Positions 36,149-45,628 are shown, numbered from the stretch's first letter. The stretch: 64,000 bases of DNA from Paenibacillus sp. FSL R7-0273 (GCF_000758625.1 NZ_CP009283.1:879501-943500), one strand, 5' to 3'. Notes: a model not told the origin generated them from the letters alone. Program-made: numbers and translations.

Positions 36149-36225
36149 ATAACGGTAAAAGTACCGTTGATTATGTGGAACTGGGCCGGGCGGCTGGAAT
36201 TAACGGTAAAAGTACCGTTGATTAT
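36149..36225. repeat. Duplicated palindromic element (51-bp period)
   Basis: TAACGGTAAAAGTACCGTTG and its continuation ATTATG occur at 36150 and 36201. The core AACGGTA-AAAG-TACCGTT is an inverted repeat with 7-bp arms. The 25-bp spacer differs. It lies in the 3' region of the lipoprotein gene. Confidence 0.75.
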
Positions 36226-36260
36226 GCGCATTCCGGCTCCACGCCTCCCATAGCCAAAAT

Positions 36261-36305
36261 AAAAAACCTGTACCCGCAGCATCTGCTGCAGTGTACAGGT
36301 TTTTT
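36261..36305. terminator. Bidirectional terminator between convergent genes
   Basis: AAAAAACCTGTAC pairs with GTACAGGTTTTTT around an inner CTGCAG-rich loop; T/A runs on both sides. Confidence 0.85.
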
Positions 36306-36322
36306 GGTGTCACAGCGGAGGT

Positions 36323-36823
36323 TTAGTTTCCGGCCGGCCGGAAGCCTTCCTCTGCCAGATACTCCTCAGCCTCCTCAATGGTTTCAAAAGCCATTTCGAG
36401 CTGCAGCCCGGCGTAGAGATACCACAGGTCCTCTTCAAATTTCAGGCTCAGTGTGTTGCCGTCGGCATTTGTCCAAAGGGTCTCAGCACCGGCAGACGCC
36501 GCTGCTTTTTTCTTGCGTTTGCTTGGTGCAGGAGCATCGGGAATGTACATCGACAAAGAGGAGATGGAGGCACTGATCAGCTCACGCAGATCAGCCTCGG
36601 AATAGTCGCGGATATTCACCAGGCCCTTGCCGTCCGTTTCATAGCCCCGCAGCAGACCGGCATAGACAAAGCCGTTGCCGTTCGGGTGCAGATGGGAGGC
36701 GACGGTCTTTTTATCATGCCGGCTTTCCTCAAAGTGGTAGTTCACCCGGCCGAGTGAGACATCTCTGCGCTCAAGCTCAGGATAGGAATCAAAGATCGCT
36801 AATTTTTGTTCAAAAGTAAGCAT
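36323..36823 (-). CDS. Hypothetical protein, 166 aa
   Basis: ATG 36823 follows GGAGG by 6 nt. The product starts MLTFEQKLAIFDSYPELERR, has FVYAGLLRGYETDGKGLVNI and a basic SKRKKKA linker (about 108-115) before a C-terminal domain with ETLWTNADGNTLSLKFEEDL and IEEAEEYLAEEG. I do not recognise a characterised family. Codon use and ribosome site support a real gene, probably monocistronic with its own terminator. Confidence 0.65.
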   Translation of the reverse strand: MLTFEQKLAIFDSYPELERRDVSLGRVNYHFEESRHDKKTVASHLHPNGNGFVYAGLLRGYETDGKGLVNIRDYSEADLRELISASISSLSMYIPDAPAPSKRKKKAAASAGAETLWTNADGNTLSLKFEEDLWYLYAGLQLEMAFETIEEAEEYLAEEGFRPAGN

Positions 36824-36987
36824 ATACAGCCTCCGGTTCACGGTTCATCTAATTTACAGCTTGCGCTAGTGATTATACCATGCACACAGGCTGCGGCACT
36901 ACTGCTTTGCCTGCGTGGTGCCACCACCCGCGAATATGGCGATGAGCTGCCTGTTACACTGCTGCTTCCGCCTCTGCTCCCGGCGTG

Positions 36988-38397
36988 CTATGGCTGAAGC
37001 GGCAGCGTCAGCACAAAGGTGCAGCCTTCAGCCGGAGGCTCACCGAGCACCAGGCTTCCGCCCATAGCCTCTGCCAGCAGGCGGCTGAAGGTCAGGCCGA
37101 GTCCGAGGCCGCGCAGCTGGCTCTGCTTGCTGCTGCTGCGGAAGAAGGCCTCGAAGACCCTGTCCCTGATATCAGGGGAGATGCCCGGTCCGTCATCAGC
37201 GATGCAAAGCTCCGCGTACTCCTGCGAGATTGCAGTAAGCCGGACTGTCAGCTGCAGCGGCTGTCCCGCCGGCGCAGCCTGCACGCTGTTGTTCAGCAGA
37301 TTAACGATAATCTGCTGAATGCGCAGCGGGTCGCCCCGCACAAAGAGCGGCTTGTCCGGCAGCTCAAGCAGAGGCTCCTTAACCTCTTCAGCCTGTGTCA
37401 GCCCCCATTGGTAGACGATTTCTGACAGTAGCGGAACTGCATCTATCCGGTCATGACGGACTGCAACAATGCCAGCGGTCAAGGCATTGTAATCAAGCAG
37501 ATCGGCGACCATGCGCTGCAGCCGGCCCGCTTCCTGCAGGGCGATATCGAGGAACTCATCTGCCTCGTCACCCTCAACAACACCCTCCCGGACGGCGTGG
37601 ACCAGTCCTTTAATAGAAGTGACCGGTGTTTTCAGCTCATGGGATACCCCGGCCAGCATAACGGCCCGGGACTGCTCGAACTGCTGCAGCTTGCCGGACA
37701 TCTCCTGGAAGGAGACAAGCAGCTCATGGATCTCCCGCTCTTTAGCCCCCGTATCCAGTATGATGTTATATTCCCCGTTGCTGATCTGCGAAGCGGCGGC
37801 GGCTACCCGCTGAATGGGCTTGGCCAGCTTGCCGGATAACAGATAGATGGTCAGCCAGCTGAGAATAATGAGGAACAGGATAATAATGGAGAAGAAAAGA
37901 ATCTCCTCCTGCGGAATATGCCGCAGTGAACGTTTAGACTGAAGCACGATAACCTGTCCTAATGTCTCGCTGCCTTCCTGAATCTGGGCAACGGCGGCCT
38001 TAAATTCCGGACTGCGGGCATCGGTCAAGGTGTCGTTAAGCTTATAGTGCATCTCTTCCTGGGTCAGCGGTGGATCAGAGAACAGCAGCTTGCCCGCGGG
38101 GTCCGTAACAATAACGCACATCTCCAGTGATACCTTGAAGAACCGCTTCCGGTCCTCCACCAGCTTGGCCAGCGTCGGGCTGATCTGCATCGTTCCGTCA
38201 CTGGCTAAGCTGCGGTCAGCAATTTCCTGGGCCAGCAGGCCGGTCGTTTGCATCCGGTTGTTCATCGCCTCCTGCTGGATCCACCAGAAGGTGAGCAGCG
38301 CAGTCAGCAGCAGCCCGGTGCTGATAATAATAATGTAGCGGAGCGTCCAGTAGGTAAGGATGGAGGTGCGTTTCCGCGGTTTTTTCATTCGGTCCAT
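36988..38397 (-). CDS. Sensor histidine kinase with extracellular domain and HAMP
   Basis: The 469-aa protein has membrane segments at about 22-42 and 168-190, an extracellular domain of about 125 aa between them, HAMP (about 190-245), the phospho-acceptor motif MLAGVSHELKTPVTSIKG, and ATP-binding boxes (IVNLLNNSVQAA, LRGLGLGLTFSRLLAEAMGG). The start overlaps the response-regulator gene by 13 nt. Layout resembles CssS-like envelope stress kinases, but the signal is unknown. Confidence 0.92.
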   Translation of the reverse strand: MDRMKKPRKRTSILTYWTLRYIIIISTGLLLTALLTFWWIQQEAMNNRMQTTGLLAQEIADRSLASDGTMQISPTLAKLVEDRKRFFKVSLEMCVIVTDPAGKLLFSDPPLTQEEMHYKLNDTLTDARSPEFKAAVAQIQEGSETLGQVIVLQSKRSLRHIPQEEILFFSIIILFLIILSWLTIYLLSGKLAKPIQRVAAAASQISNGEYNIILDTGAKEREIHELLVSFQEMSGKLQQFEQSRAVMLAGVSHELKTPVTSIKGLVHAVREGVVEGDEADEFLDIALQEAGRLQRMVADLLDYNALTAGIVAVRHDRIDAVPLLSEIVYQWGLTQAEEVKEPLLELPDKPLFVRGDPLRIQQIIVNLLNNSVQAAPAGQPLQLTVRLTAISQEYAELCIADDGPGISPDIRDRVFEAFFRSSSKQSQLRGLGLGLTFSRLLAEAMGGSLVLGEPPAEGCTFVLTLPLQP

Positions 38398-39071
38398 AGC
38401 TGATACCCCGTCCCGCGCAGTGTGCGGATTTCCCCTTCTGAGGCAGGCCAGTGCGAAAGGGCCTGCCTCAGCCGCTTGATCGACAGGTCAACAGCGCGGT
38501 CGCTGCCGTCATAGTCCATCTCCCATACCTGCTCGATCAGCTGGTCTCTTGTGCAAATCTGATTCGGCCGTTCCGCTAGGAACAGCAGAACGGACATATC
38601 ACGCGGACTCAGATTGACCTCTGCGCCGTTGAGAAAGATGCTGCGCGCGCTGAAGTCAACAAACAGGCTGCCAAAATGGCGTTTGCCGCTTCCGTCAGAC
38701 CACTGGGAGGGGCGGCGCAGCACTGCATTTACACGGGCGACAACCTCCTCGGGAATGAACGGCTTGGACATATAGTCGTCAGCACCGCCGTCGAGCCCGG
38801 CCAGCCGGTCCTTGATGCCGTCTCTGGCGGTCAGCATGATGACTGGACAGCTGCTGATTTTGCGGATCTGGTCCAGCAGCTCAAAGCCGTCCATCTCCGG
38901 CAGCATGATGTCGAGCAATATAAGGGAAGGGGGCGAAACCCCGAACACTTCCAGTGCAGTCCGCCCGTCGGCGGCACGGGTGACGTGGTAGCCCGCTTTT
39001 TTCAGATAGGCGCTGAGCACGCGGGCAATGGCCTCCTCATCTTCAACAATCAGAATCGATTTCAAAGTCAT
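38385..39071 (-). CDS. OmpR-family response regulator
   Basis: The 228-aa protein has a receiver (ILIVEDEEAIARVLSAYLKK, Asp in LILLDIMLPEMDGF, Lys in YMSKPF) and a winged-helix output domain (LSPRDMSVLLFLAERPNQIC, VDLSIKRLRQALS). It is upstream of and overlaps the kinase gene. The divergent neighbour encodes a membrane-anchored YceI-like protein, which could be a target. Confidence 0.93.
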   Translation of the reverse strand: MTLKSILIVEDEEAIARVLSAYLKKAGYHVTRAADGRTALEVFGVSPPSLILLDIMLPEMDGFELLDQIRKISSCPVIMLTARDGIKDRLAGLDGGADDYMSKPFIPEEVVARVNAVLRRPSQWSDGSGKRHFGSLFVDFSARSIFLNGAEVNLSPRDMSVLLFLAERPNQICTRDQLIEQVWEMDYDGSDRAVDLSIKRLRQALSHWPASEGEIRTLRGTGYQLWTE

Positions 39072-39235
39072 AGCCCTCCTTTTTGCGGACTGAAAATCCG
39101 GAATTACTTAAAATCACGATCATTTTACCACATTCCACCGCAGGGTGCTTCGACTTATTCCCGACATATTGCTTTGCTAGAATGGGTTCAAGCCGGACAA
39201 GGCATAGAGAAAATATAGGGATGGAGGCAATAATA

Positions 39236-39952
39236 ATGAAGAAAAAAACATGGATATGGGCAGCCGCTGGTGTCGTTGCCGCAGGAGCAATCACAGCCTT
39301 TGTACTTTTCAACAACAGCTTGGGCAATAACGTGGAGATCGAGTCGGTTATTCCTGCACAGGAGCAGACGTCAGCTAACTCGGGTGCAGCTGCTGCGAAT
39401 GCGCCGGAGGCGGCAGGCGCTGCGGTTACCGCAGAGCAATTGAACGGGGCATGGAGCGTAGCGGACACCTCGAAGGTATACTGGTCGGTTACAACCTCCC
39501 AGGAAACAGTGAATTTCGTGAATCCGTCGGTTACAGGTACATGGAATGTTAATCTGGAGGATGCAGCCGCAATGACAGGTGAAGGCTCCATTGAGATGAG
39601 TGCGCTGGATTCCGGCAACGGACAACGGGACGAGCATGTAAAAGCAGCTGACTTCCTGGATGCAGCCCAGTTCCCGCAATCGACCTTTGTGGTAAGCTCC
39701 TTCTCCGAGCTGCCGGCCGAATGGACGGAAGGTACAGCAGTGCCTGTCCAGATGCAGGGAACGCTTACCGTCAAGGGAATCGACAAGGACGTTATTTTTG
39801 ACTCGCAGGTGGTATACAGCGGAGGACAGCTTATGCTGTCAGGAACGACAACGGTCACCTTTGCCGACTTCGGCCTGACCAGTCCGCATAACATTGTAAT
39901 GGAAACGGAGAATGACCTTGAGGTGCGTCTGGAGCTTGTGCTGAACAAGTAA
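39236..39952 (+). CDS. YceI-family lipid-binding protein with N-terminal membrane anchor
   Basis: GGAGG lies 8 nt before ATG 39236. The 238-aa protein has an N-terminal hydrophobic helix (KKKTWIWAAAGVVAAGAITA), an Ala/Ser-rich tether, and a YceI lipocalin-like domain (about 70-235): SVADTSKVYWSVTTSQETVN, HVKAADFLDAAQFPQSTFVV and LTVKGIDKDVIF. YceI proteins bind isoprenoid-type lipids. It is extracytoplasmic. A strong terminator follows. It is divergent from a two-component pair. Confidence 0.85.
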   Translation: MKKKTWIWAAAGVVAAGAITAFVLFNNSLGNNVEIESVIPAQEQTSANSGAAAANAPEAAGAAVTAEQLNGAWSVADTSKVYWSVTTSQETVNFVNPSVTGTWNVNLEDAAAMTGEGSIEMSALDSGNGQRDEHVKAADFLDAAQFPQSTFVVSSFSELPAEWTEGTAVPVQMQGTLTVKGIDKDVIFDSQVVYSGGQLMLSGTTTVTFADFGLTSPHNIVMETENDLEVRLELVLNK

Positions 39953-39993
39953 GGTTTAATATAAATGAACCCTTTAATAAAATAGTGTAAGAC

Positions 39994-40032
39994 AGACAAG
40001 CCCGTTCCGCTTCGGAATGGGCTTGTCTCTGT
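39994..40032. terminator. Strong stem-loop between convergent YceI and PBP genes
   Basis: AGACAAGCCCGTTCC and GGAATGGGCTTGTCT form a 15-bp stem (one G-U pair) with a short CGCTTC-type loop. Confidence 0.85.
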
Positions 40033-40101
40033 TTAATTCTGTGAATCCTGCGAACAGTTGTGCATCTGCTGGCTAACAGATAACCATATTGGCGGGTCCG
40101 G

Positions 40102-42258
40102 CTAATCTGTCTGCTCTTGATCGGCCCCGTCTCCTGCTTCCACGTCCGCCGTGCTCTCCGGCTGCGGAAGGCTTTTCTTCGGAATGCTGTCCAGGCCATA
40201 CTCCCAGTCATAGGCATCAAAAATTTTGCGCGCTACCGGAGCAGCACTGTTGGAGCCGAAGCCGCCCTCTGGAATGACTACAGCAACCGCCAGTTTGGGC
40301 TTGTCACGCGGGGCGAAGGCGATGAATACGCCGTTGTCGGCCAGATGGCTGCTGCGCTTCCCGTTCACCGTTATGCCATACTGCTGCTGGGAAGTACCCG
40401 TTTTGCGGGCGAAATCATAGGGGAAATCGTTAAATGCAGTAACGCTTGTGTTCATCCCCTTGATCACCTCACGCCAGTAGGCCTTATCAAATTTCACCTC
40501 ATTCAGGACCTCCCTGCCGAAGGTTTTGACTGTATTTCCGGCCTGATCCGTTATTTTGCTGACAAGCTGCGGTTTGATACGCACACCCTGGTTGGCCAGA
40601 GTGGAGGCATACTGGGCGAGCTGAAGCACCGTATACTGGCCCTGCTGTCCAAATGATGCATAAACCAGTGCAGATTGGGCACCGCCCCCGCCGCTGTCCG
40701 TATCGGCCTCATTAAAATAATTGATCAGCCCCTTATGCTCCCCTGGAAGCCCGCTGCCCGGCTTTTCACCCAGCCCGAACTCTCTCATATATTTATCCCA
40801 GACCTTGACCCCTTCGGAACCGTACTTCACGAAGAGCTTTTTGCCAATCTCATCAATCATAAAGACGTTAGAGGATTTCTCGATAGCCATTGCCGGAGTT
40901 TTAAAATAACCGTACGCATGACCGCCTGAATTGCGGACAGTGGTCTCGTGTCCGGCCCGGCCGAAGGTTGTGCTGCCTTTGTCGGTGTATGATGTGTGTG
41001 TGGTGATGAAGCCTTCATTTAATCCGATTAAAACCGTCAGCGGCTTGATGACAGACCCCAGAAATACCGTGGAGCTGAAATTATGCCCGGATCGTCCGGA
41101 GGAGATAGGGGTTATCGCACCATTCTGGTAATTAAGCTGTATTGCGTTATACACCTCGGTAGGAAGTGTCCCTGTGGTCCACAGATTAGTATCATAATCC
41201 TCCATACTGGCCATCGCTACAACATTTCCTGTGTCCACTTCCATAGCCACCGCATAGCCGGTTAAGGCATCCCGATGAACCTTCCCCTGCACCGGATTGC
41301 TGTGGACCCATTTGATCTGATCCAGGATGGCCTGCTCGGTCTTCATCTGAATGGTTTTGTCGATGGTGGTCCACAGGTTGTTGCCTTTGACAGGAGGCAC
41401 CGTCTCCACGATGCCCTCGGCCATATTCTTGGCATTAACAGCTACGCTCAGGTAGCCGTTGCGTCCCCGCAGCTCGCGCTGGTACTGCAGCTCAAGCCCG
41501 TCGACCCCTACAAATTCATCGTCCCGGTAGGCCAGGCTCGGGTCTGCTTCATTTCTCATGGCAGCTTGAATGTTCAGATACATATCAAAGCTTTCCTTTG
41601 ATTTTTTGAAGGGCTTAATGTATCCGACCGTCTGTACAGCAACGGTGTCCGGATCATAATGGCGCTCGTCCTCTTCGCTAACCGTCAGATTCGGATACTT
41701 GTCCTTGTTTTCCATGAAGTAGGCAATTTCCTCATTGCTCAGACCCCGTTTGACCGGACGCGGCATGAAGCCGGAATACACCTTGGAATCCAGATCCATT
41801 GCCTTGAGTATGGCTTCCTTGGTCAGGGCTTCCCCTTCGGGCAGCTTAGCCCCGTATTTAACGAAGCTGGCCGCCAGATCAGCAGCGAGCTGATCCGCTT
41901 TGGCGGCAGCCTCAGGCGCCCGGCTGGTAATCCGGGTCTCTTTGTCCGTTACAGTCTGGGTAAATTCACTTGTCAGGGAAAAATAAAGCGTCTGCACCGA
42001 GGTTGAATAGGCCAGCTTCTCCCCGCCTTTTGCGAAAATGGTTCCGCGGATGGAGGCAAGGGGGACATTTTTGGTATCCCGGCTGGCTTCGGCCTCAGTG
42101 AGTGTGGAGCCCTCCACAAATTGAATGATGGCAAGACGGACAATAATAATGCAGAATATAATAAACGTGCTGAAGAAAAAGATATTGATGCGCAGACTGA
42201 GTGACTGGTTAGGCTTCGGATCGTCTTCCATGGCATTTGGCCTGAAAATATCTTTCAC
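40102..42258 (-). CDS. Class B penicillin-binding protein (PBP2/MrdA-like transpeptidase)
   Basis: GTG 42258 follows GGGAGGCTAGCA. The 718-aa protein has an N-terminal membrane segment (about 25-45), a dimerisation/pedestal domain (about 55-320) and a transpeptidase domain with SxxK in FLGSVIKPL, SxN in IEKSSNVFM and KTG in ARKTGTSQ. It therefore cross-links peptidoglycan on the outer face of the membrane. Its acidic C-terminal tail (TADVEAGDGADQEQTD) is probably disordered. It is monocistronic; a role in elongation or in spore wall synthesis cannot be separated from sequence. Confidence 0.93.
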   Translation of the reverse strand: MKDIFRPNAMEDDPKPNQSLSLRINIFFFSTFIIFCIIIVRLAIIQFVEGSTLTEAEASRDTKNVPLASIRGTIFAKGGEKLAYSTSVQTLYFSLTSEFTQTVTDKETRITSRAPEAAAKADQLAADLAASFVKYGAKLPEGEALTKEAILKAMDLDSKVYSGFMPRPVKRGLSNEEIAYFMENKDKYPNLTVSEEDERHYDPDTVAVQTVGYIKPFKKSKESFDMYLNIQAAMRNEADPSLAYRDDEFVGVDGLELQYQRELRGRNGYLSVAVNAKNMAEGIVETVPPVKGNNLWTTIDKTIQMKTEQAILDQIKWVHSNPVQGKVHRDALTGYAVAMEVDTGNVVAMASMEDYDTNLWTTGTLPTEVYNAIQLNYQNGAITPISSGRSGHNFSSTVFLGSVIKPLTVLIGLNEGFITTHTSYTDKGSTTFGRAGHETTVRNSGGHAYGYFKTPAMAIEKSSNVFMIDEIGKKLFVKYGSEGVKVWDKYMREFGLGEKPGSGLPGEHKGLINYFNEADTDSGGGGAQSALVYASFGQQGQYTVLQLAQYASTLANQGVRIKPQLVSKITDQAGNTVKTFGREVLNEVKFDKAYWREVIKGMNTSVTAFNDFPYDFARKTGTSQQQYGITVNGKRSSHLADNGVFIAFAPRDKPKLAVAVVIPEGGFGSNSAAPVARKIFDAYDWEYGLDSIPKKSLPQPESTADVEAGDGADQEQTD

Positions 42259-42397
42259 TGCTAGCCTCCCTGCAGAAATATCTGCTCTATAAATCTATGA
42301 ACCTTTTAATGATATTCAAATTATATTTTACCATATTAAGCCACTATCTGGAATCTGGAGCGGATGCCGGAATTTTTTAAAAAAGGAGCAAAAATCG

Positions 42398-42781
42398 ATG
42401 ATTGACGTGGCCGCAGCCATTATACACAATGAAGAGGGGAAGCTGCTGATTGCCCGGAGAAAGCCGGGTAAAGCACAGGCGGGGCTATGGGAGTTCCCGG
42501 GCGGCAAGCTGGAGCCGGGTGAGGATACCGTGCAGTGCCTGGTCAGAGAGCTGATGGAAGAGATGAATATAGAGATTAGGCCATACGAGTACTTTGACTG
42601 TCATGAGCATGACTACGGTACGGTCCAGATCAGGCTGATTGCCTGGAAAGCGGAATTTGTGGGCGGTACTTTTGAGCTCACCGATCATGATGCCTGGAGC
42701 TGGGCGGAGCGAAGTGAACTGGCAGAGTATGATTTTGCGCCGGCGGATGTGCCCTTTGTAAAGAGGCTGATGGAAGAATAG
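42398..42781 (+). CDS. Nudix hydrolase (MutT-like NTP pyrophosphohydrolase)
   Basis: The 127-aa protein begins MIDVAAAIIHNEEGKLLIAR and contains the Nudix box GGKLEPGEDTVQCLVREL with MEEM following (GX5EX7REUXEE pattern). Size and start resemble MutT/CTP-pyrophosphohydrolases that clean oxidised or odd nucleotides. The next gene encodes a MazG-like NTP pyrophosphohydrolase, so the two form a nucleotide house-cleaning pair. Confidence 0.9.
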   Translation: MIDVAAAIIHNEEGKLLIARRKPGKAQAGLWEFPGGKLEPGEDTVQCLVRELMEEMNIEIRPYEYFDCHEHDYGTVQIRLIAWKAEFVGGTFELTDHDAWSWAERSELAEYDFAPADVPFVKRLMEE

Positions 42782-42801
42782 AGGAGAGGCGGCTGATTAA
42801 T

Positions 42802-43125
42802 GTGATTAAATATAACAAGCTGGTCAGGGACGGGATTCCGGCACTGATAGCTTCGCAGGGAAAGGCCTGCACCACAAGGGTTATGGATAATGGAGAATAC
42901 ATAGAAGCATTGCGGGCGAAGCTGCGCGAAGAGGCTGAAGAATATTTCAAGACGGAGCAGGACAAGCAGTCGCTGGAGGAGCTTGCTGATCTGCTGGAGG
43001 TAATCCATGCGCTGGCTGCGGTACATGGCGGTGACCGTGAGCAGCTGGAGCAGATACGCACAGAGAAAGCGGAGCGCCGCGGTGCATTCACTGAACGTAT
43101 TTTTCTGCTGCAGGCGGAGGAGTAG
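42802..43125 (+). CDS. MazG/HisE-like nucleotide pyrophosphohydrolase
   Basis: A GTG start is used, GAGGAGAGG being 12 nt upstream. The 107-aa product has the all-alpha NTP pyrophosphatase pattern: YNKLVRDGIPALIASQGKAC, then KLREEAEEYF and EELADLLEVIHAL (acidic metal-binding residues ExxE and ExxD). It is related to phosphoribosyl-ATP pyrophosphatase but lies outside any his operon. Likely co-transcribed with the Nudix gene and the DUF1648 gene (4 bp gap). Confidence 0.85.
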   Translation: MIKYNKLVRDGIPALIASQGKACTTRVMDNGEYIEALRAKLREEAEEYFKTEQDKQSLEELADLLEVIHALAAVHGGDREQLEQIRTEKAERRGAFTERIFLLQAEE

Positions 43126-43129
43126 CCAG

Positions 43130-43480
43130 ATGTTCAAGAACAAGATGACATTTTCGCTTAGCATTGTTGCTGCTACCGTTCCGGTCTTCTTCTATATGTA
43201 TCTATACCGTTCGATGCCTGATTTTGTGCCTGTGCACTACGATGGTGCAGTGGCAGACCGGTTTGCATTAAAAGGGAGCTATGAGATTATTCTGATCAGT
43301 CTGCTCGGCTGGCTCGGCTTCGGTCTGATCAAGCTGCTTCAGCTGCTGCTGCGCAGGCTGTTTCTGCGCAGCTATATTGAGAATCTGGCTGTGGTCCACC
43401 GGGTCTGGAACGCGGCTACACTGCTGGTAACAGCAGGCTTTTCTGTACTGGCCATATATACGCTGCTGGCTATGGTGTAA
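43130..43480 (+). CDS. DUF1648 membrane protein
   Basis: GGAGG precedes ATG 43130. The 116-aa protein has three membrane segments and the DUF1648 signature DFVPVHYDGAVADRFALKGS (P..HY...G..D....K). Members include the N-terminal part of SdpI-type immunity proteins, but this one is short and lacks the SdpI domain. Function unknown. Third gene of a probable operon with the Nudix and MazG-like genes. Confidence 0.8.
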   Translation: MFKNKMTFSLSIVAATVPVFFYMYLYRSMPDFVPVHYDGAVADRFALKGSYEIILISLLGWLGFGLIKLLQLLLRRLFLRSYIENLAVVHRVWNAATLLVTAGFSVLAIYTLLAMV

Positions 43481-43563
43481 GCCGGCAGCTTTCTTTTACA
43501 CATGAAGCGCAGTTTGATAGAATCAATAGGAGTAAAACTATTCTTGGGCAGGAGGGAATAACA

Positions 43564-44565
43564 ATGACTAACGATAACGCTTTCAAGATAAAATGGGGTA
43601 TTCTGAGCACCGGCTGGATTGCCCACAAATTCGCAACCGATCTGGCCCATGCCGCTAACGGTATCGCTTATGCTGTCGGCTCGCGTACACAGGAAAGTGC
43701 GGACGAATTTGCCCGGAACCACGGCATTCCGGTAGCCTACGCCACCTATGAAGAGCTGGTTAGCGATCCTGAGGTGGATGCCATCTACATCGGAACTCCG
43801 CATCCGTTCCATAAAGAGAATGCGCTGCTGGCCCTGCGCGCCGGTAAGGCGGTCTTGTGTGAGAAGCCGTTCACGGTGAACAGTGCAGAGCTGGAGGAGA
43901 TTGTGGCTTATGCCCGGGAGCACAAGCTGTTCCTGATGGAGGCGATGTGGAGCCGCTATATTCCGGCCAATGCCAAGGTCAGAGAATGGGTTGCAGCAGG
44001 ACGGATCGGGGATGTGCGGCTGGTCAAGGCAGACCTCGGCTTCCGTGCGGACTGGAATCCGCAAGGGCGGCTGCTGAACCCCGAGCTGGGCGGCGGCGCA
44101 CTGCTGGATGTCGGTATTTATCCGGTATCCTTTGCTTCGATGATTCTGGGCCCGCATCCGGAGTCGGTGTCGAGTACCGTCCATATCGGAGAAACCGGTG
44201 TGGATGAGCACTTCTCGCTGCTGCTGTCCTACGAGGGCGGCAAAAGCGCCTCGCTGAACGGCGGAATCCGCCTCAAATTGACCGAGGAGGCTCATGTGTT
44301 CGGTACGGACGGGCATATCGTCGTCAAAGGCACACTGGTAAATCCGCGGTCGGCTGAGCTGTACGTCGGCGGCGAGCTGGTAGAGGTCTTTGAAGATGAC
44401 CGTACTTCTGACGGGTACTGCTTTGAAGCAGAGGAAGTGGGCCGCTGCCTGCAGGCCGGACTGACGGAAAGTCCGGTTATGACGCTGGATGAGTCCGTTG
44501 CCATTATGAAGCTGCTGGATCAGGTCCGGGCCGAGTGGGGACTTAAATATCCCGGGGAACAATAA
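43564..44565 (+). CDS. Gfo/Idh/MocA-family NAD(P)-dependent oxidoreductase
   Basis: The 333-aa protein has an N-terminal Rossmann domain (GILSTGWIAHKFATDL, AVGSRTQESADEFA, YIGTPHPFHKENAL), the catalytic EKPFTVN (Lys) and GGGALLDVGIYPVSF (Asp...Tyr region). These enzymes oxidise or reduce sugars, inositols or dihydrodiols. A good ribosome site (GGAGGG) and a following terminator suggest a single-gene unit. Substrate unknown. Confidence 0.92.
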   Translation: MTNDNAFKIKWGILSTGWIAHKFATDLAHAANGIAYAVGSRTQESADEFARNHGIPVAYATYEELVSDPEVDAIYIGTPHPFHKENALLALRAGKAVLCEKPFTVNSAELEEIVAYAREHKLFLMEAMWSRYIPANAKVREWVAAGRIGDVRLVKADLGFRADWNPQGRLLNPELGGGALLDVGIYPVSFASMILGPHPESVSSTVHIGETGVDEHFSLLLSYEGGKSASLNGGIRLKLTEEAHVFGTDGHIVVKGTLVNPRSAELYVGGELVEVFEDDRTSDGYCFEAEEVGRCLQAGLTESPVMTLDESVAIMKLLDQVRAEWGLKYPGEQ

Positions 44566-44586
44566 TCTCATGCTCTTATAATATCT

Positions 44587-44634
44587 GCGGCGGCTCTCAG
44601 AGAATGTGTTTAATAGCTCTGAGGGCCGCTTTAT
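44587..44634 (+). terminator. Stem-loop terminator after oxidoreductase gene
   Basis: GCGGCGGCTCTCAGAG pairs imperfectly with CTCTGAGGGCCGC, followed by TTTATTA. Confidence 0.7.
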
Positions 44635-44661
44635 TACATCAGCCCTAAGGAGGAGGATTTA

Positions 44662-45597
44662 ATGGCATTAATTAAAGACCGCTATCAAGGCTGCCTGCAC
44701 GGGCTGGCCGCCGGAGATGCGCTTGGAACCACGGTGGAATTCAAGGCTCCCGGAACCTTTGCGCTTATGGAGGATATGATCGGGGGAGGGGTGTTCGGAC
44801 TGCAGCCGGGGCAATGGACGGACGATACGTCTATGGCGCTCTGTCTGGCAGAAAGCCTGCTGGAGCAGCAGGGCTTTGATCCCGCTGACCAGATGCAGCG
44901 GTACCTGAGTTGGTTCCGCGAGGGCCACCTGAGCAGCACCGGGGAATGCTTCGACATCGGCAATGCTACGCGCGAGGCACTGCTGAAGTATGAAGCCGGT
45001 GGAGCTGCCTACAGCGGGTCGGCCGATCCGCTGGCTGCCGGGAACGGCTCGATTATGCGGCTGGCTCCTGTTGTGCTGTATTATGCGGCTAATCCGGCAG
45101 AGGCTATCCGCTATGCGGCGCTCAGCTCCAGGACAACCCACGGGGCAGCGGAATGTCTTAGCGCCTGCCGCCTGATGGCCGCATATATTCTGGCTGGCCT
45201 GCACGGCTGGAGCAAGCAGGAAATGCTGGCTCCGGGAGCCTTCGGCGGCTGGCTTAAAGAGGAGGAGCTGACCCCGCACATCCTGGATATCAAGCGCGGC
45301 TCCTACAAGCATAAGGAGCCGCCGGAAATTCAGGGCAGCGGCTATGTTGTGGAATCTCTGGAGGCGGCGCTGTGGGCGTTCCACCACTCAGAGAGCTTTG
45401 CTGAGGGGGCGCTGCTCGCTGTCAATCTGGGCAATGATGCTGATACGACAGGGGCCGTGTACGGCCAGATTGCCGGGGCCTATTACGGGCTCAGCGGCAT
45501 CCCGGAAGGCTGGGTGTCCAAACTTGCCATGCGCAGCCTGATCGACGATTACTCGTTAAGACTGTTGGATACAAAGAAGAACCTTAGGGAAAATTAG
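44662..45597 (+). CDS. ADP-ribosylglycohydrolase family protein
   Basis: AAGGAGGAGG precedes the ATG. The 311-aa protein has the DraG-type dimetal signature: GLAAGDALGTTVEF, QWTDDTSMALCLAESL (Thr-Asp-Asp) and LGNDADTTGAVYGQIAGAYY. It should remove ADP-ribose from protein or a small acceptor in the cytoplasm. No ADP-ribosyltransferase gene is adjacent, so the acceptor cannot be inferred. Confidence 0.92.
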   Translation: MALIKDRYQGCLHGLAAGDALGTTVEFKAPGTFALMEDMIGGGVFGLQPGQWTDDTSMALCLAESLLEQQGFDPADQMQRYLSWFREGHLSSTGECFDIGNATREALLKYEAGGAAYSGSADPLAAGNGSIMRLAPVVLYYAANPAEAIRYAALSSRTTHGAAECLSACRLMAAYILAGLHGWSKQEMLAPGAFGGWLKEEELTPHILDIKRGSYKHKEPPEIQGSGYVVESLEAALWAFHHSESFAEGALLAVNLGNDADTTGAVYGQIAGAYYGLSGIPEGWVSKLAMRSLIDDYSLRLLDTKKNLREN

Positions 45598-45628
45598 AAC
45601 CAATAACCCTAAGGGAGAGTGAAGCAGG

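Noticed and set aside
43372..44571. 399-codon frame antisense to the Gfo/Idh/MocA gene
   Set aside because: Shadow frame; its start and end do not fit neighbouring transcripts.
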